A stretch of DNA of 12,757 bases from Clostridiaceae bacterium UBA6085 (GCA_002428605.1 DIXH01000063.1:67781-80537); one strand, 5' to 3'. Shown: positions 6,461 to 12,692, counted from the first letter of the stretch. The notes: generated from the sequence alone by a model not told the origin. Numbers and translations are program-made.

Positions 6461-7105
6461 CTATTTCTTTGGCTGCTGGAACTTGTAACCGAATCCCCAT
6501 ACCGTCTTGATGAGGTCCCTGTGGTTTCCCAGCTTGTTCCTTAGTGACTTGACGTGGGTGTCAATGGTGCGTGAATCTCCAAGGAGTGAATAGCCCCACA
6601 CCCTTTTGATCAGTTCATCCCGCCTTACGGTATCTCCGCTTCTTCTCTGGAGATATACTAGGAGGTTGAATTCAAGCTGGGTAAGCGGCAGCGGTTCTCC
6701 GGCAATGGTTGCCTGTGATGACTTCTCATCTATGACAAGGTCACCGTATACGCATGTCTTCCTGTCCGCTTCTATCAGGTCAGTCATGATCTTTACAAGC
6801 TCTTCCCCTGTAGGCGGAAGGAATGAATGGGATATCCTTTCCTGGTCCTTGTTTTCGGCCAATATGTCCGAACCCTCCGGAAAGGCTACAAGCGCCTTGG
6901 TCCTGAAGGTCTTTTTGATCAGTGATGTCACCAGCTCCCTGTTTTCATAGAAGCTTTCCGCATCGATAAGCAAAAGGTCCGGGTTCTTAAGAAGCTCATC
7001 CTCGAGCTCCCGCATATCAAAAGCTGTCTTGCAGCTGAAAAATTCAATTATCGCATCGGAATCCCAAGTCAGCGCCAGTGATCCGAAGATGATTACTTTG
7101 TGCAT
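6461..7105 (-). CDS. Orphan OmpR/PhoB-type response regulator with degenerate receiver
   Basis: A 214-residue protein whose C-terminal part (about residues 115-212) is a clear OmpR/PhoB winged helix: LTQLEFNLLVYL, DELIKRVWGY, SRTIDTHVKSLRNKLG and the closing hairpin TVWGFGYKF. The N-terminal part resembles a receiver fold, and PDLLLID keeps an aspartate (Asp48) where the phosphorylation site should be. However, the acidic pair normally at the end of strand 1 is replaced (VIIFGSLAL), and the conserved lysine-proline of strand 5 is missing (SFLPPTGEEL). Phosphorylation-independent activity is therefore likely. GAGGTG lies 5 bases before ATG 7105; an upstream in-frame ATG at 7135 has no binding site. 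No histidine kinase is adjacent. Targets are unknown, possibly its own promoter. Confidence 0.85.
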   Translation of the reverse strand: MHKVIIFGSLALTWDSDAIIEFFSCKTAFDMRELEDELLKNPDLLLIDAESFYENRELVTSLIKKTFRTKALVAFPEGSDILAENKDQERISHSFLPPTGEELVKIMTDLIEADRKTCVYGDLVIDEKSSQATIAGEPLPLTQLEFNLLVYLQRRSGDTVRRDELIKRVWGYSLLGDSRTIDTHVKSLRNKLGNHRDLIKTVWGFGYKFQQPKK

Positions 7106-7423
7106 TTCTTCACCTCGCAGAGAAGTGTACCACATAGATTTGAAGATGATTTAAAGATTGGTGCCACATGGGTATTGTTAACACAATTTTAACTAGTTGG
7201 GATTTGGCTGTCTAAGCATGAGGTCAGGCACTGCCAAAGACTCAAGAAGGTCTGCAGCAGCAGGCTTTAGAGCCATTTATTCCTTCTTTCGGAGGACTCA
7301 TCCCTGAATGGTCACGCTGTCAGCATGAAGCCTTACGTGTCATGCCATTATCCCGAATATTTCAATTTATTGGATTCCTGTGGTATAATGGTCATGAAAT
7401 CGATATGTATTTGGAGGATTCTT
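7106..7423. other. Intergenic region between regulator and miniprotein genes
   Basis: A 318-base divergent region. I see no RNA gene or further ORF with a ribosome binding site. Near the regulator gene, GTACCACAT (7127-7135) and GTGCCACAT (7161-7169) form an imperfect direct repeat, and GTTAA (7177-7181) with TTAAC (7189-7193) an inverted repeat in AT-rich DNA. The promoter of the miniprotein gene lies at the right end. The middle (about 7200-7350) shows nothing I can name. Confidence 0.5.
7361..7389 (+). promoter_or_regulatory. Promoter of the 55-residue protein gene
   Basis: A perfect -10 TATAAT (7384-7389) preceded by TGG gives a strong extended -10. A weak -35 TTCAAT (7361-7366) lies 17 bases upstream. 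The start would be near 7396, 28 bases before the ATG. Confidence 0.7.
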
Positions 7424-7591
7424 ATGAAATGTGGCAAGCTATTCCTCTTGTCTGCAGTTTCCTTTGCCATGGGAGCTTTGGTCTACAAGGCTGTCAGGGA
7501 CAACAAGGAGGAGCTGGATAAGTTCGTTGACGACTATGGCGATTTCGTCGATGATGATGTACTTGAGGCTGAATTGATTGAAGAAGAATAG
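7424..7591 (+). CDS. Small single-pass membrane protein with acidic tail, unknown function
   Basis: A 55-residue protein. Residues 4-22 form one hydrophobic segment (GKLFLLSAVSFAMGALVYK), followed by a charged, strongly acidic cytoplasmic-type tail (VDDYGDFVDDDV, EAELIEEE). GGAGG lies 6 bases before ATG 7424, downstream of an excellent extended -10 promoter. A longer in-frame reading from 7325 would start upstream of that promoter and has no binding site. The gene stands alone and ends in a bidirectional terminator. The layout recalls small YtxH-like membrane proteins, but I see no real signature and assign no function. The unusually good expression signals make it likely to be real. Confidence 0.75.
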   Translation: MKCGKLFLLSAVSFAMGALVYKAVRDNKEELDKFVDDYGDFVDDDVLEAELIEEE

Positions 7592-7627
7592 AAAAACTGC
7601 CTGGATCTGATTTTCCAGGCAGTTTTT
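7592..7627. terminator. Bidirectional intrinsic terminator
   Basis: A perfect 14-base stem: AAAAACTGCCTGGA (7592-7605) against TCCAGGCAGTTTTT (7614-7627), with an 8-base loop. The A-run on one side and T-run on the other make it work on both strands. It serves the miniprotein gene (stop at 7591) and the minus-strand operon (stop at 7630-7632). Confidence 0.95.
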
Positions 7628-7629
7628 CT

Positions 7630-8205
7630 TTACTCATAAATACTTATTGTTCCGTCATCCCCGATGAAATACTGGATCCCATTTTCGTTGAATATTCCAA
7701 AGGTCATTGTTTCGATATTTCCCAGTACGTTTGTTATTTCAGCATACAGGAATTTGATCGCAGTCTCCTCATCAGCTGTAAGCTGATTCTCCTTTGAATC
7801 GGAGATGACCATCATGCACTCGAGCAGGCTTTCCTTCATGACCTCGAAGAGGGCGTAAAGGGATTCCAGCTTGGGATTCGTTGATGTCGGCACTATGGGG
7901 AGGTCAGAAACCTCCCTTTGAAGGATGTTAAGACGGCTTTCAATGTCCATACCAGCCACCTTGCCATCGACAATATATTCAAATTCATCCAGCATATCCA
8001 GGAACGGTTCAAGCATGTCCATCCGGAAGCTCCTGTAGGCGTTTGGAATCCTTACCACATTCCTGCCAGGTGGATGCTTTGATATGACAGGATCCTCCCT
8101 GTTTAGCCAGCCTTCCAGGAATCTGCCGAGACCAAGCGGGGAGGAGAGTATAAGGACCAGTGTAAGTATGCAGGATATTATGATAAGTGCCCCACGCTTG
8201 TTCAT
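7630..8205 (-). CDS. Membrane-anchored protein of unknown function
   Basis: A 191-residue protein with a short basic N-terminus (MNKRG) and one hydrophobic segment (residues 6-25), then a soluble domain expected outside the membrane. The soluble part is mostly helical and rich in charged residues (DMLEPFLDMLDEFEYIV, LFEVMKESLLECMMVI) and ends with GIFNENGIQYFIGDDGTISIYE. Cys12 lies in IIISC but comes too early for a normal lipobox, so an uncleaved anchor is more likely than a lipoprotein. I recognise no family. The start is set by AGGAGGTG 6 bases before ATG 8205; a GTG start 9 bases earlier would overlap that site. It is the last gene of the HAD phosphatase-aminotransferase operon, 17 bases after the aminotransferase. 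Confidence 0.75.
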   Translation of the reverse strand: MNKRGALIIISCILTLVLILSSPLGLGRFLEGWLNREDPVISKHPPGRNVVRIPNAYRSFRMDMLEPFLDMLDEFEYIVDGKVAGMDIESRLNILQREVSDLPIVPTSTNPKLESLYALFEVMKESLLECMMVISDSKENQLTADEETAIKFLYAEITNVLGNIETMTFGIFNENGIQYFIGDDGTISIYE

Positions 8206-8222
8206 CGGAATCACCTCCTGCG

Positions 8223-9038
8223 TCAGCTGTTCTTCTTCACGTACCCGTCAATTTCAGCATCATAAAGCTTCATCAGCCTGGTTATTATCTGGCATGAAGA
8301 GGATGGGATCTCTGTCCTGTCTATCCTTGATATCGGAAGCACCTTTGGCGAAGTGCCGCTCATGAAAGCTCCCTGAAGTTCATTTACAAGCTCAAGTTGG
8401 ATGTCAGTCTCCTTGAAGGGGATTCCAACTGACCTGGCAAGGTCTATTATCTTTTTCCTTGTTATTCCGCCGAGCACATCCTTTAACGGCGGTGTCAGCA
8501 GTGTATCCGATGCCACAAAGAATACATTCGACCTGCTTCCTTCGGTTATGCAGCCTTCACGGTTCACCAGGAGGGCCTCATGTACTCCCTTGTCCTTGAT
8601 GAATTCGGCTACTATCTCCTTGTAGCTGGTGTTAACTATCTTCGCATTCGGATTTGTACGTTCAAGCTTCAGAACAGCTGTTGCGATGCCATTCTCATAC
8701 ATCATCTCATCTGGATAGGAGTGTGGGATCATATACAGAAGAATGCCATCTTGCAGTGATTCTCCCACCACAAATTTCACATTGCCGTTTTTTGTGCCAT
8801 TAGCCTTGATGAGAAGCGAAATGAGGTTCCTGACTTCTTCCGTGGATTTCATGGAAGCCTTCCCGACTAAAGCGAGTGATTCATGCATCCTTTCAAGATG
8901 GTCTTCGAGAAACAGGGGAACTCCATTCAGGACCCTTATAACCTCGTAAATATGACCAGTTCCCGGTTCATATGAGAAGTCAGCAGTCTTTAGCCTGGAT
9001 TTCCCAGAATAATAGTAGGTACCTGTTGCCTTTTCCAT
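8223..9038 (-). CDS. Fold-type IV PLP-dependent aminotransferase/lyase (BCAT, D-amino acid aminotransferase or PabC class)
   Basis: A 271-residue enzyme of aminotransferase class IV. Visible family marks are EVIRVLNGVPLFLEDHLERM (phosphate-side arginine, HxxR), the PLP lysine Lys140 in NTSYKE, EGSRSNVF, GGITR and MSGTSPKVLPI. Members include branched-chain and D-amino acid aminotransferases and 4-amino-4-deoxychorismate lyase (PabC, folate pathway); the sequence does not let me choose. The N-terminus begins MEKATGTYYYSG and lacks no catalytic residue. GGAGG lies 6 bases before the ATG, and that site contains the TAA stop of the upstream HAD gene, so translation is probably coupled. No pabA/pabB or amino-acid biosynthesis gene is nearby to decide the role. 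Confidence 0.85.
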   Translation of the reverse strand: MEKATGTYYYSGKSRLKTADFSYEPGTGHIYEVIRVLNGVPLFLEDHLERMHESLALVGKASMKSTEEVRNLISLLIKANGTKNGNVKFVVGESLQDGILLYMIPHSYPDEMMYENGIATAVLKLERTNPNAKIVNTSYKEIVAEFIKDKGVHEALLVNREGCITEGSRSNVFFVASDTLLTPPLKDVLGGITRKKIIDLARSVGIPFKETDIQLELVNELQGAFMSGTSPKVLPISRIDRTEIPSSSCQIITRLMKLYDAEIDGYVKKNS

Positions 9039-9040
9039 TG

Positions 9041-9676
9041 TTACCTCCAGTTAAGGACCGGATATTTCGGGTCCCTTCTTTTGTAGTTGATGAGATAGGG
9101 TCTCCCCACAAGGCTCAGCAGGGGTTCGTCCGACATTGAGTCGGAGAACATGTAGGAGCCTTCAAGGTCTATCTCTTCTCCATCGAGATATTCGTACAGC
9201 CTTCTTACCTTTTCTTCACCCTTGTTATTGAGTCCAACCATCTTGGACGGGAACCTTCCGTTCTCGAACAGGAACCTGGTTCCAATGACCTTGTCAACGC
9301 CTTCAATCCCATACAGATGGTCAAGATAGAATTCAGGCGAAGCAGAGTTCAGGATGATCTGGCAGCCTTTGCCCTTAAGTTCCCTTATCTTATCGAGACC
9401 GTCCCTGTAAAGTATGGAGAGAAGTACCTTTTCATAGAATTCCCTTGAGAGCTGTCTTATCTCATCTTCGGAAAAGCTTGTGAGGTATTTCAGGAACATT
9501 TCCTTGGAGGCTTTCTCATCGTGTATCCTAAGCTTGTAGAATAGTCCTGATGCCGCAGCCTGGGGGAGTCTTGTAATTTTTCCGGGATATCTGCCAACTA
9601 TGAACCTGTAGAATTCTATTAGTGTCTCTTTACTTGTTATCGTGAAGTCAACATCGAATATTGCTAGTTTTTTCAT
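9041..9676 (-). CDS. HAD-superfamily IB phosphatase (phosphoserine-phosphatase-like)
   Basis: A 211-residue haloacid-dehalogenase phosphatase. Motif I is FDVDFTIT (nucleophile Asp8, acid Asp10), motif II the serine in ILNSASPE, motif III a lysine in NKGEEK and motif IV MFSDSMSDEPLL. The helical cap between motifs I and II fits subclass IB, whose members hydrolyse phosphoserine or other small phosphomonoesters. The true substrate is not evident. The start is set by AGGTGG 4 bases before ATG 9676; the in-frame extension to 9772 would translate through a terminator hairpin and is rejected. It is first in the operon with the aminotransferase (2 bases apart) and the membrane protein. The terminator of the preceding gene ends 4 bases before its binding site. 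Confidence 0.87.
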   Translation of the reverse strand: MKKLAIFDVDFTITSKETLIEFYRFIVGRYPGKITRLPQAAASGLFYKLRIHDEKASKEMFLKYLTSFSEDEIRQLSREFYEKVLLSILYRDGLDKIRELKGKGCQIILNSASPEFYLDHLYGIEGVDKVIGTRFLFENGRFPSKMVGLNNKGEEKVRRLYEYLDGEEIDLEGSYMFSDSMSDEPLLSLVGRPYLINYKRRDPKYPVLNWR

Positions 9677-9689
9677 ATTACCACCTGCG

Positions 9690-9714
9690 AAAAAACCCCG
9701 GTGCAAGCCGGGGT
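9690..9714 (-). terminator. Terminator after the Cys/His-rich gene, directly before the HAD gene
   Basis: On the minus strand ACCCCGG (9708-9714) pairs with CCGGGGT (9695-9701) around a 6-base loop and is followed by six T (9690-9695). The HAD ribosome binding site (9681-9686) starts 4 bases later, and I see no good promoter in between. Downstream expression seems to need read-through. Confidence 0.9.
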
Positions 9715-9731
9715 GTAATAAACTGGTTGTC

Positions 9732-10199
9732 TTAATTCTCTTCCTCTTCCTCGTCTTCATCTTCAGCGTCAAGAAGCTCGTTATAAGCGTTTGCCACCAC
9801 TTCGAACTCTTCCTCTGTCAGGAATACAAGCTCTCCATCTTCGCCCATTGACTTGAGTGGAGTCACTGTATCGTCCGAGTTGAGCACGAGCACATAGAGC
9901 TCTCCGTCAAATTCAAACTCGTCGACTACTGGATATTCTGAGGTTGTTCCGTCTTCGTTCTCAAATGTGACCATATGCTGATGCTCATGCTCATGGTCAT
10001 GGTCATGGTCATGGTCGCAGCCTGGTCCGTGCTCGTGATGATGTCCTGGCTCATCCATGCAGTTGCAGCCTGTGGATTCACCTTCGCAGCAGCAGCCTTC
10101 TTCATTTGAGGCTTCGCTTCCGCAGCAGGATTCCTCAGCTTCGCTTCCGCAGCAGCAGCAGCCTGTTTCGAGTTCTTTGTCTTTATTGATATCTGTCAT
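9732..10199 (-). CDS. DUF1292-like protein with a Cys- and His-rich N-terminal extension
   Basis: A 155-residue protein in two parts. Residues 13-75 carry 12 cysteines (CCCC at 14-17, CC at 25-26, CCC at 36-38, CNC at 45-47, Cys61) and 11 histidines (HHHEH at 53-57, alternating Asp/Glu-His at 62-75), a composition expected to bind several soft and borderline metal ions. Residues 76-155 resemble the small acidic DUF1292 domain (MVTFENEDGTTSEYPV, FDGELYVLVLNSDD, EVVANAYNELLDAE) and end in a run of Glu/Asp. Typical DUF1292 proteins are short and lack such an extension as far as I recall. GGAGG is 7 bases before the ATG. It has its own terminator. Function is unknown; metal buffering, storage or delivery is an inference, perhaps connected with the copper operon about 4 kb away. 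Confidence 0.85.
   Translation of the reverse strand: MTDINKDKELETGCCCCGSEAEESCCGSEASNEEGCCCEGESTGCNCMDEPGHHHEHGPGCDHDHDHDHEHEHQHMVTFENEDGTTSEYPVVDEFEFDGELYVLVLNSDDTVTPLKSMGEDGELVFLTEEEFEVVANAYNELLDAEDEDEEEEEN
9980..10015 (-). repeat. Hexanucleotide tandem repeat encoding alternating Asp/Glu-His
   Basis: Four identical CATGGT units (9992-10015) follow a CATGCT (9986-9991) and a GATGCT (9980-9985) on the plus strand. On the coding strand each unit gives Asp-His, Glu-His or Gln-His. Slippage of one unit would add or remove two residues without changing frame. Confidence 0.85.
10111..10155 (-). repeat. 27-base direct repeat encoding the Cys-Cys-Gly-Ser blocks
   Basis: GCTTCGCTTCCGCAGCAG occurs at 10111-10128 and 10138-10155, 27 bases (9 codons) apart. 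The second copy is extended by two more CAG units up to 10161. The encoded unit is CCGSEA with an acidic linker, so the cysteine-rich part also appears to have grown by duplication. Confidence 0.8.
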
Positions 10200-10373
10200 T
10201 TTATTCCTCCATCTTGCCTTTAAGCATAAGTAATATAATCAGTGTAACACAAAATGATTTTTTTTGAAGATGCCTGATGTAAATTTAGGGTCATTTTCAT
10301 TTTTACCCGGTTTGAACAGGAAAATTCAACCCCTTAAAAACCAACACAGGATTCCTTTGCCAAACATTGAAGG
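10200..10373. other. AT-rich region upstream of the Cys/His-rich gene
   Basis: Minus-strand upstream region of the DUF1292-like gene. It holds the palindrome GTGTAACAC (10242-10250) beside possible weak promoter boxes (TTGTGT at 10247-10252, 18 bases, TATGCT at 10223-10228, read on minus). It also has an A/T homopolymer at about 10257-10264 and an imperfect hairpin GGTTTGAA...TTCAACC at about 10310-10332. No GC-tract CsoR-like operator is visible here. Confidence 0.4.
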
Positions 10374-10400
10374 GGGAAGGCCTGTTTATTTGGCCTTCCC
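10374..10400 (-). terminator. Hairpin after the pyrophosphatase gene
   Basis: A perfect 9-base stem, GGGAAGGCC (10374-10382) with GGCCTTCCC (10392-10400) and a 9-base loop, begins 6 bases after the stop codon. On the minus strand it is followed by CCTTCAATGT rather than a U-tract, so it may be a weak terminator or a 3'-end protecting structure. Confidence 0.6.
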
Positions 10401-10406
10401 TCATGA

Positions 10407-12044
10407 TCATCTGTTTATTGCCGCTGTAAGAGGAGGTATTACCTGCTTCTTCCTGGACAGGATGCCCGGGATGTACACCGAGTTGTTTACAAGCTCTACG
10501 TTGAATGCCTTGTTCACAAGCTCCTTGTGCTTTCCGACCGCTATTATTTCAGAGCCTTCCTTATAGATGTCAGTAAGTATCAGGACAACCATGGTGAAGT
10601 CACCGGTCCGTGCCTTGAGCTCCATTGCTTCTATGAGAGGCTCCTTAAGGTCCTTGATGGAGTCTGCATCCATAGAGTATACCTGGGCAACACCGACCTT
10701 CTCGTCATCATATGAGAAGACCTTGAAATCCTGGTTCAGGATCTCGTCAGGGCTTCTTCCCGCAAGTGACGTACCATACTTGAACATCTCAAGGGCAAAG
10801 TTGTTGACATCTATGTCCGCAAGCATTGCGAGCCTCTCAAGTGTCATCCTGTCCACGTTTGTGGCAGTAGGGGACCTGAAGAGGAGTGTGTCGGATATTA
10901 TTGCCGCACAGAGGATTCCAGCTATCTTCTTGGACGGCCTTATGCCGTTTTCGAAGAATATGTTGGCTACTATCGTTGATGTGCTTCCTACAGGCTCGTT
11001 CCTGAAGTATATCGGCGTTCCTGTAGCGACATCCGCTACCCTGTGATGGTCTATGATTTCAAGTATTTCAGCATCCTCAAGACCGTCGACGGATTGTCCC
11101 CGCTCATTATGGTCTACAAGGATGACCTTTTTCTTCTTTGCCGAGATAAGGTGATACCTGGATACTGTTCCCGCTACCTTGCCCTCTACGCTGACGACCG
11201 GATAGCTCCTGTACCTGGTCTCAGCCATGACTCCTCTGATGTCCTCTATGAAATCCTCAGATGAGAAGTATATGAGCTTGTCGGTTCCCATGACGTGCCT
11301 TACCGGAACTGCCTGAGTTATAAGCCTCGCGGTAGTGAAGGTGTCATATGGGGTGCTCAGTATGGTGATCTTATTTTCCTTAGCCTTCTCCATGAGTTCA
11401 GTGCTCATAGTGTTGTTTGTAGTAACTATGATGAGGGCTGCCTTCTTGTCGATGCAGAGCTCCTGTGAGTCGACCCTGTCGCCGCATATGGCGATGTCTC
11501 CCTCTTCAAGCATCTTAGAAGCGGTGTCATTGGAGCCTGAAATCACCAGGATCTTTCCTGAATAGACCCTTCTCGACTTCTCCATGCTTAAGGGCTTTGC
11601 TGTAAGAGTATCTATTATGTTCTCCAGCGTCACGTTGGCTTTTCCAAGTATGGTGTTGTCCCAGACATCCATGTAGCTTTCAGTTACATTGGTTACCGAG
11701 ACCACGCCCATAAGCAGCTCGTTGTCGTCAATGACCGGGAGGCTCTTCACATTCTGCTTTCGCATGAGGTTCCATGCCATCTTGAGCGTGATGTCCGGAC
11801 TGACAGGGGTGATCTTGTCGATGTCCATGTCCTTTACCTGAAGCTTAACTGTTTCGATGAGCATTGGAGGCTCGACCTCAAAATGGTTGAGTATGAAGCT
11901 AGTCTCCCTATTGATTTCACCAAGCCTTACAGGAATCGCATCTACGGTACCTGTCTTGTTCTTGAATTCAGCATAGGCAAGTGCTGCGCATATGGAGTCG
12001 GAATCGGGATTTTTGTGACCTGTCACAAAAACAGTGTCCTTCAA
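10407..12044 (-). CDS. Manganese-dependent inorganic pyrophosphatase with CBS and DRTGG domains (family II)
   Basis: A 545-residue cytoplasmic enzyme that hydrolyses pyrophosphate to phosphate and so pulls biosynthetic reactions forward. The DHH-family catalytic part is split. GHKNPDSDS (His10, Asp14, Asp16) opens the protein. After the regulatory insert come LVDHNE, the DHH signature IDHHR, SDTLLFRSPT and, near the C-terminus, the substrate-binding SRKKQ. The insert holds a CBS domain (about residues 78-125, ITPVSPDITLKMAWNLM), a DRTGG-like domain and a second CBS segment (EDFIEDIRGVMAETRYRSYP). In relatives these bind AMP/ADP (inhibitory) and diadenosine polyphosphates (activating). The start is TTG 12044: GGAGG lies 8 bases upstream, and the product begins where the catalytic strand must begin. 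Its upstream neighbour ends in a terminator about 40 bases before this start. Confidence 0.95.
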   Translation of the reverse strand: MKDTVFVTGHKNPDSDSICAALAYAEFKNKTGTVDAIPVRLGEINRETSFILNHFEVEPPMLIETVKLQVKDMDIDKITPVSPDITLKMAWNLMRKQNVKSLPVIDDNELLMGVVSVTNVTESYMDVWDNTILGKANVTLENIIDTLTAKPLSMEKSRRVYSGKILVISGSNDTASKMLEEGDIAICGDRVDSQELCIDKKAALIIVTTNNTMSTELMEKAKENKITILSTPYDTFTTARLITQAVPVRHVMGTDKLIYFSSEDFIEDIRGVMAETRYRSYPVVSVEGKVAGTVSRYHLISAKKKKVILVDHNERGQSVDGLEDAEILEIIDHHRVADVATGTPIYFRNEPVGSTSTIVANIFFENGIRPSKKIAGILCAAIISDTLLFRSPTATNVDRMTLERLAMLADIDVNNFALEMFKYGTSLAGRSPDEILNQDFKVFSYDDEKVGVAQVYSMDADSIKDLKEPLIEAMELKARTGDFTMVVLILTDIYKEGSEIIAVGKHKELVNKAFNVELVNNSVYIPGILSRKKQVIPPLTAAINR

Positions 12045-12057
12045 TTCATTGACCTCC
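12042..12057 (-). promoter_or_regulatory. Ribosome binding site and TTG start of the pyrophosphatase, with overlapping ATG minigene
   Basis: On the minus strand GGAGG (12053-12057) is followed 3 bases later by ATGAATTGA, a two-codon reading frame. Its TGA stop overlaps the TTG start codon of the pyrophosphatase. TTG has the better spacing (8 bases). The ATG cannot start the enzyme because its frame closes at once. Confidence 0.65.
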
Positions 12058-12086
12058 TTTTTATAACATGATAAATATCAGTTCCT

Positions 12087-12120
12087 GTAAAAAATAAGCC
12101 TGCAATACAATCACAGGCTT
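12087..12120 (-). terminator. Terminator after the small unknown gene
   Basis: On the minus strand AAGCCTG (revcomp of 12114-12120) pairs with CAGGCTT (revcomp of 12096-12102) around an 11-base loop and is followed by ATTTTTTAC. An equally good T-run exists on the plus side (12119-12125), so it could act in both directions. It starts 6 bases after the stop codon of the gene at 12127. Confidence 0.85.
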
Positions 12121-12126
12121 TTTTTC

Positions 12127-12534
12127 TTATTTCCTCTTCATCTGGATCTGCCTCTTTGGGAGAGGAGTATCCGTCTTGAAAAGATCCTTCTTTGTAGTTA
12201 TGTTCCTGATGTTCTTGATATCGAACAAATCAGAGCCTGTCTTTCCTTTTTCACCCTTAAGTCCCTGGAGAAGCACTATGTTTCCCTGGCCGATAGTCAT
12301 GAACTCTGGCTTCTTGAACCATTTTGACGCCTTGTAGACTGCCCTCAGCACGTTCTTCTGACCTTCAGGCTTGATTATGACAGTTGCAACCAGCTTGTTG
12401 ATAAGCCCGAAGAGTATCTTTTTCTCCTCGACCTTAATTGACAATACGGTTCCATATGCCTGTGCCATCCTGTCGCCGTATTTCTTCAAGTAGCTGTCTG
12501 CATAGTATTTCTGCAGTTTGTCTTTGAACCCCAT
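12127..12534 (-). CDS. Small basic protein of unknown function
   Basis: A 135-residue protein, basic at both ends (MGFKDKLQKYYADSYLKKYG at the start, PKRQIQMKRK at the end). The middle alternates short strands (AYGTVLSIKVEEKKILFGLINKLVATVIIKPEG) with a lysine-rich segment (YKASKWFKKPEF). There is no signal peptide or membrane segment and I do not recognise a family. AAGGAG lies 6 bases before ATG 12534; an in-frame extension to 12645 would run through the promoter. It has an extended -10 promoter and its own terminator, and it diverges from deoC. The many lysines suggest contact with nucleic acid or membrane lipids, but this is only a guess. Confidence 0.75.
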   Translation of the reverse strand: MGFKDKLQKYYADSYLKKYGDRMAQAYGTVLSIKVEEKKILFGLINKLVATVIIKPEGQKNVLRAVYKASKWFKKPEFMTIGQGNIVLLQGLKGEKGKTGSDLFDIKNIRNITTKKDLFKTDTPLPKRQIQMKRK

Positions 12535-12570
12535 TATAAAACTCCTTTGATTGTATGATTGCTGATGATA

Positions 12571-12579
12571 ATTATAGCA
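12571..12579 (-). promoter_or_regulatory. Extended -10 promoter for the small basic protein gene
   Basis: On the minus strand TGC TATAAT, a perfect -10 with its TG extension. No good -35 is present; a T-rich stretch lies at the right distance. Transcription would start near 12565, about 30 bases before the ATG. Confidence 0.65.
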
Positions 12580-12623
12580 TAACCTCCGTGAAAAAAGTAT
12601 AAAAAATACTACGATATCCTGAA

Positions 12624-12634
12624 GGACCGGGTCC
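12624..12634. promoter_or_regulatory. Palindrome in the divergent deoC region
   Basis: GGACC-G-GGTCC is a perfect palindrome in an otherwise AT-rich divergent region, 15 bases upstream of the proposed deoC extended -10. It could be an operator for either gene. No known regulator is assigned. Confidence 0.3.
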
Positions 12635-12649
12635 AAGTCAATCATGTTA

Positions 12650-12658
12650 TGTTAAAAT
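12650..12658 (+). promoter_or_regulatory. Candidate extended -10 promoter for deoC
   Basis: TGT TAAAAT at 12650-12658 with no convincing -35. The start would be near 12665, leaving about 28 bases to the deoC ATG. Confidence 0.4.
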
Positions 12659-12692
12659 GGGAATGAATAAAGAAACCTGGGAGGAATAAACA

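Noticed and set aside
7136..7360. Small RNA or extra gene in the intergenic region
   Set aside because: No reading frame with a ribosome binding site, no promoter-terminator pair and no tRNA-like fold was seen in this stretch.
9980..10161. CRISPR-like array
   Set aside because: The repeats are short, contiguous, have no spacers and are in frame within a protein-coding gene.
12010..12031. Inverted repeat TTTTTGTGA-CCTG-TCACAAAAA resembling a CRP/FNR site
   Set aside because: It lies inside the pyrophosphatase coding region over the conserved GHKN motif, and the half-site spacing is 4 instead of 6, so coding constraint explains it better.
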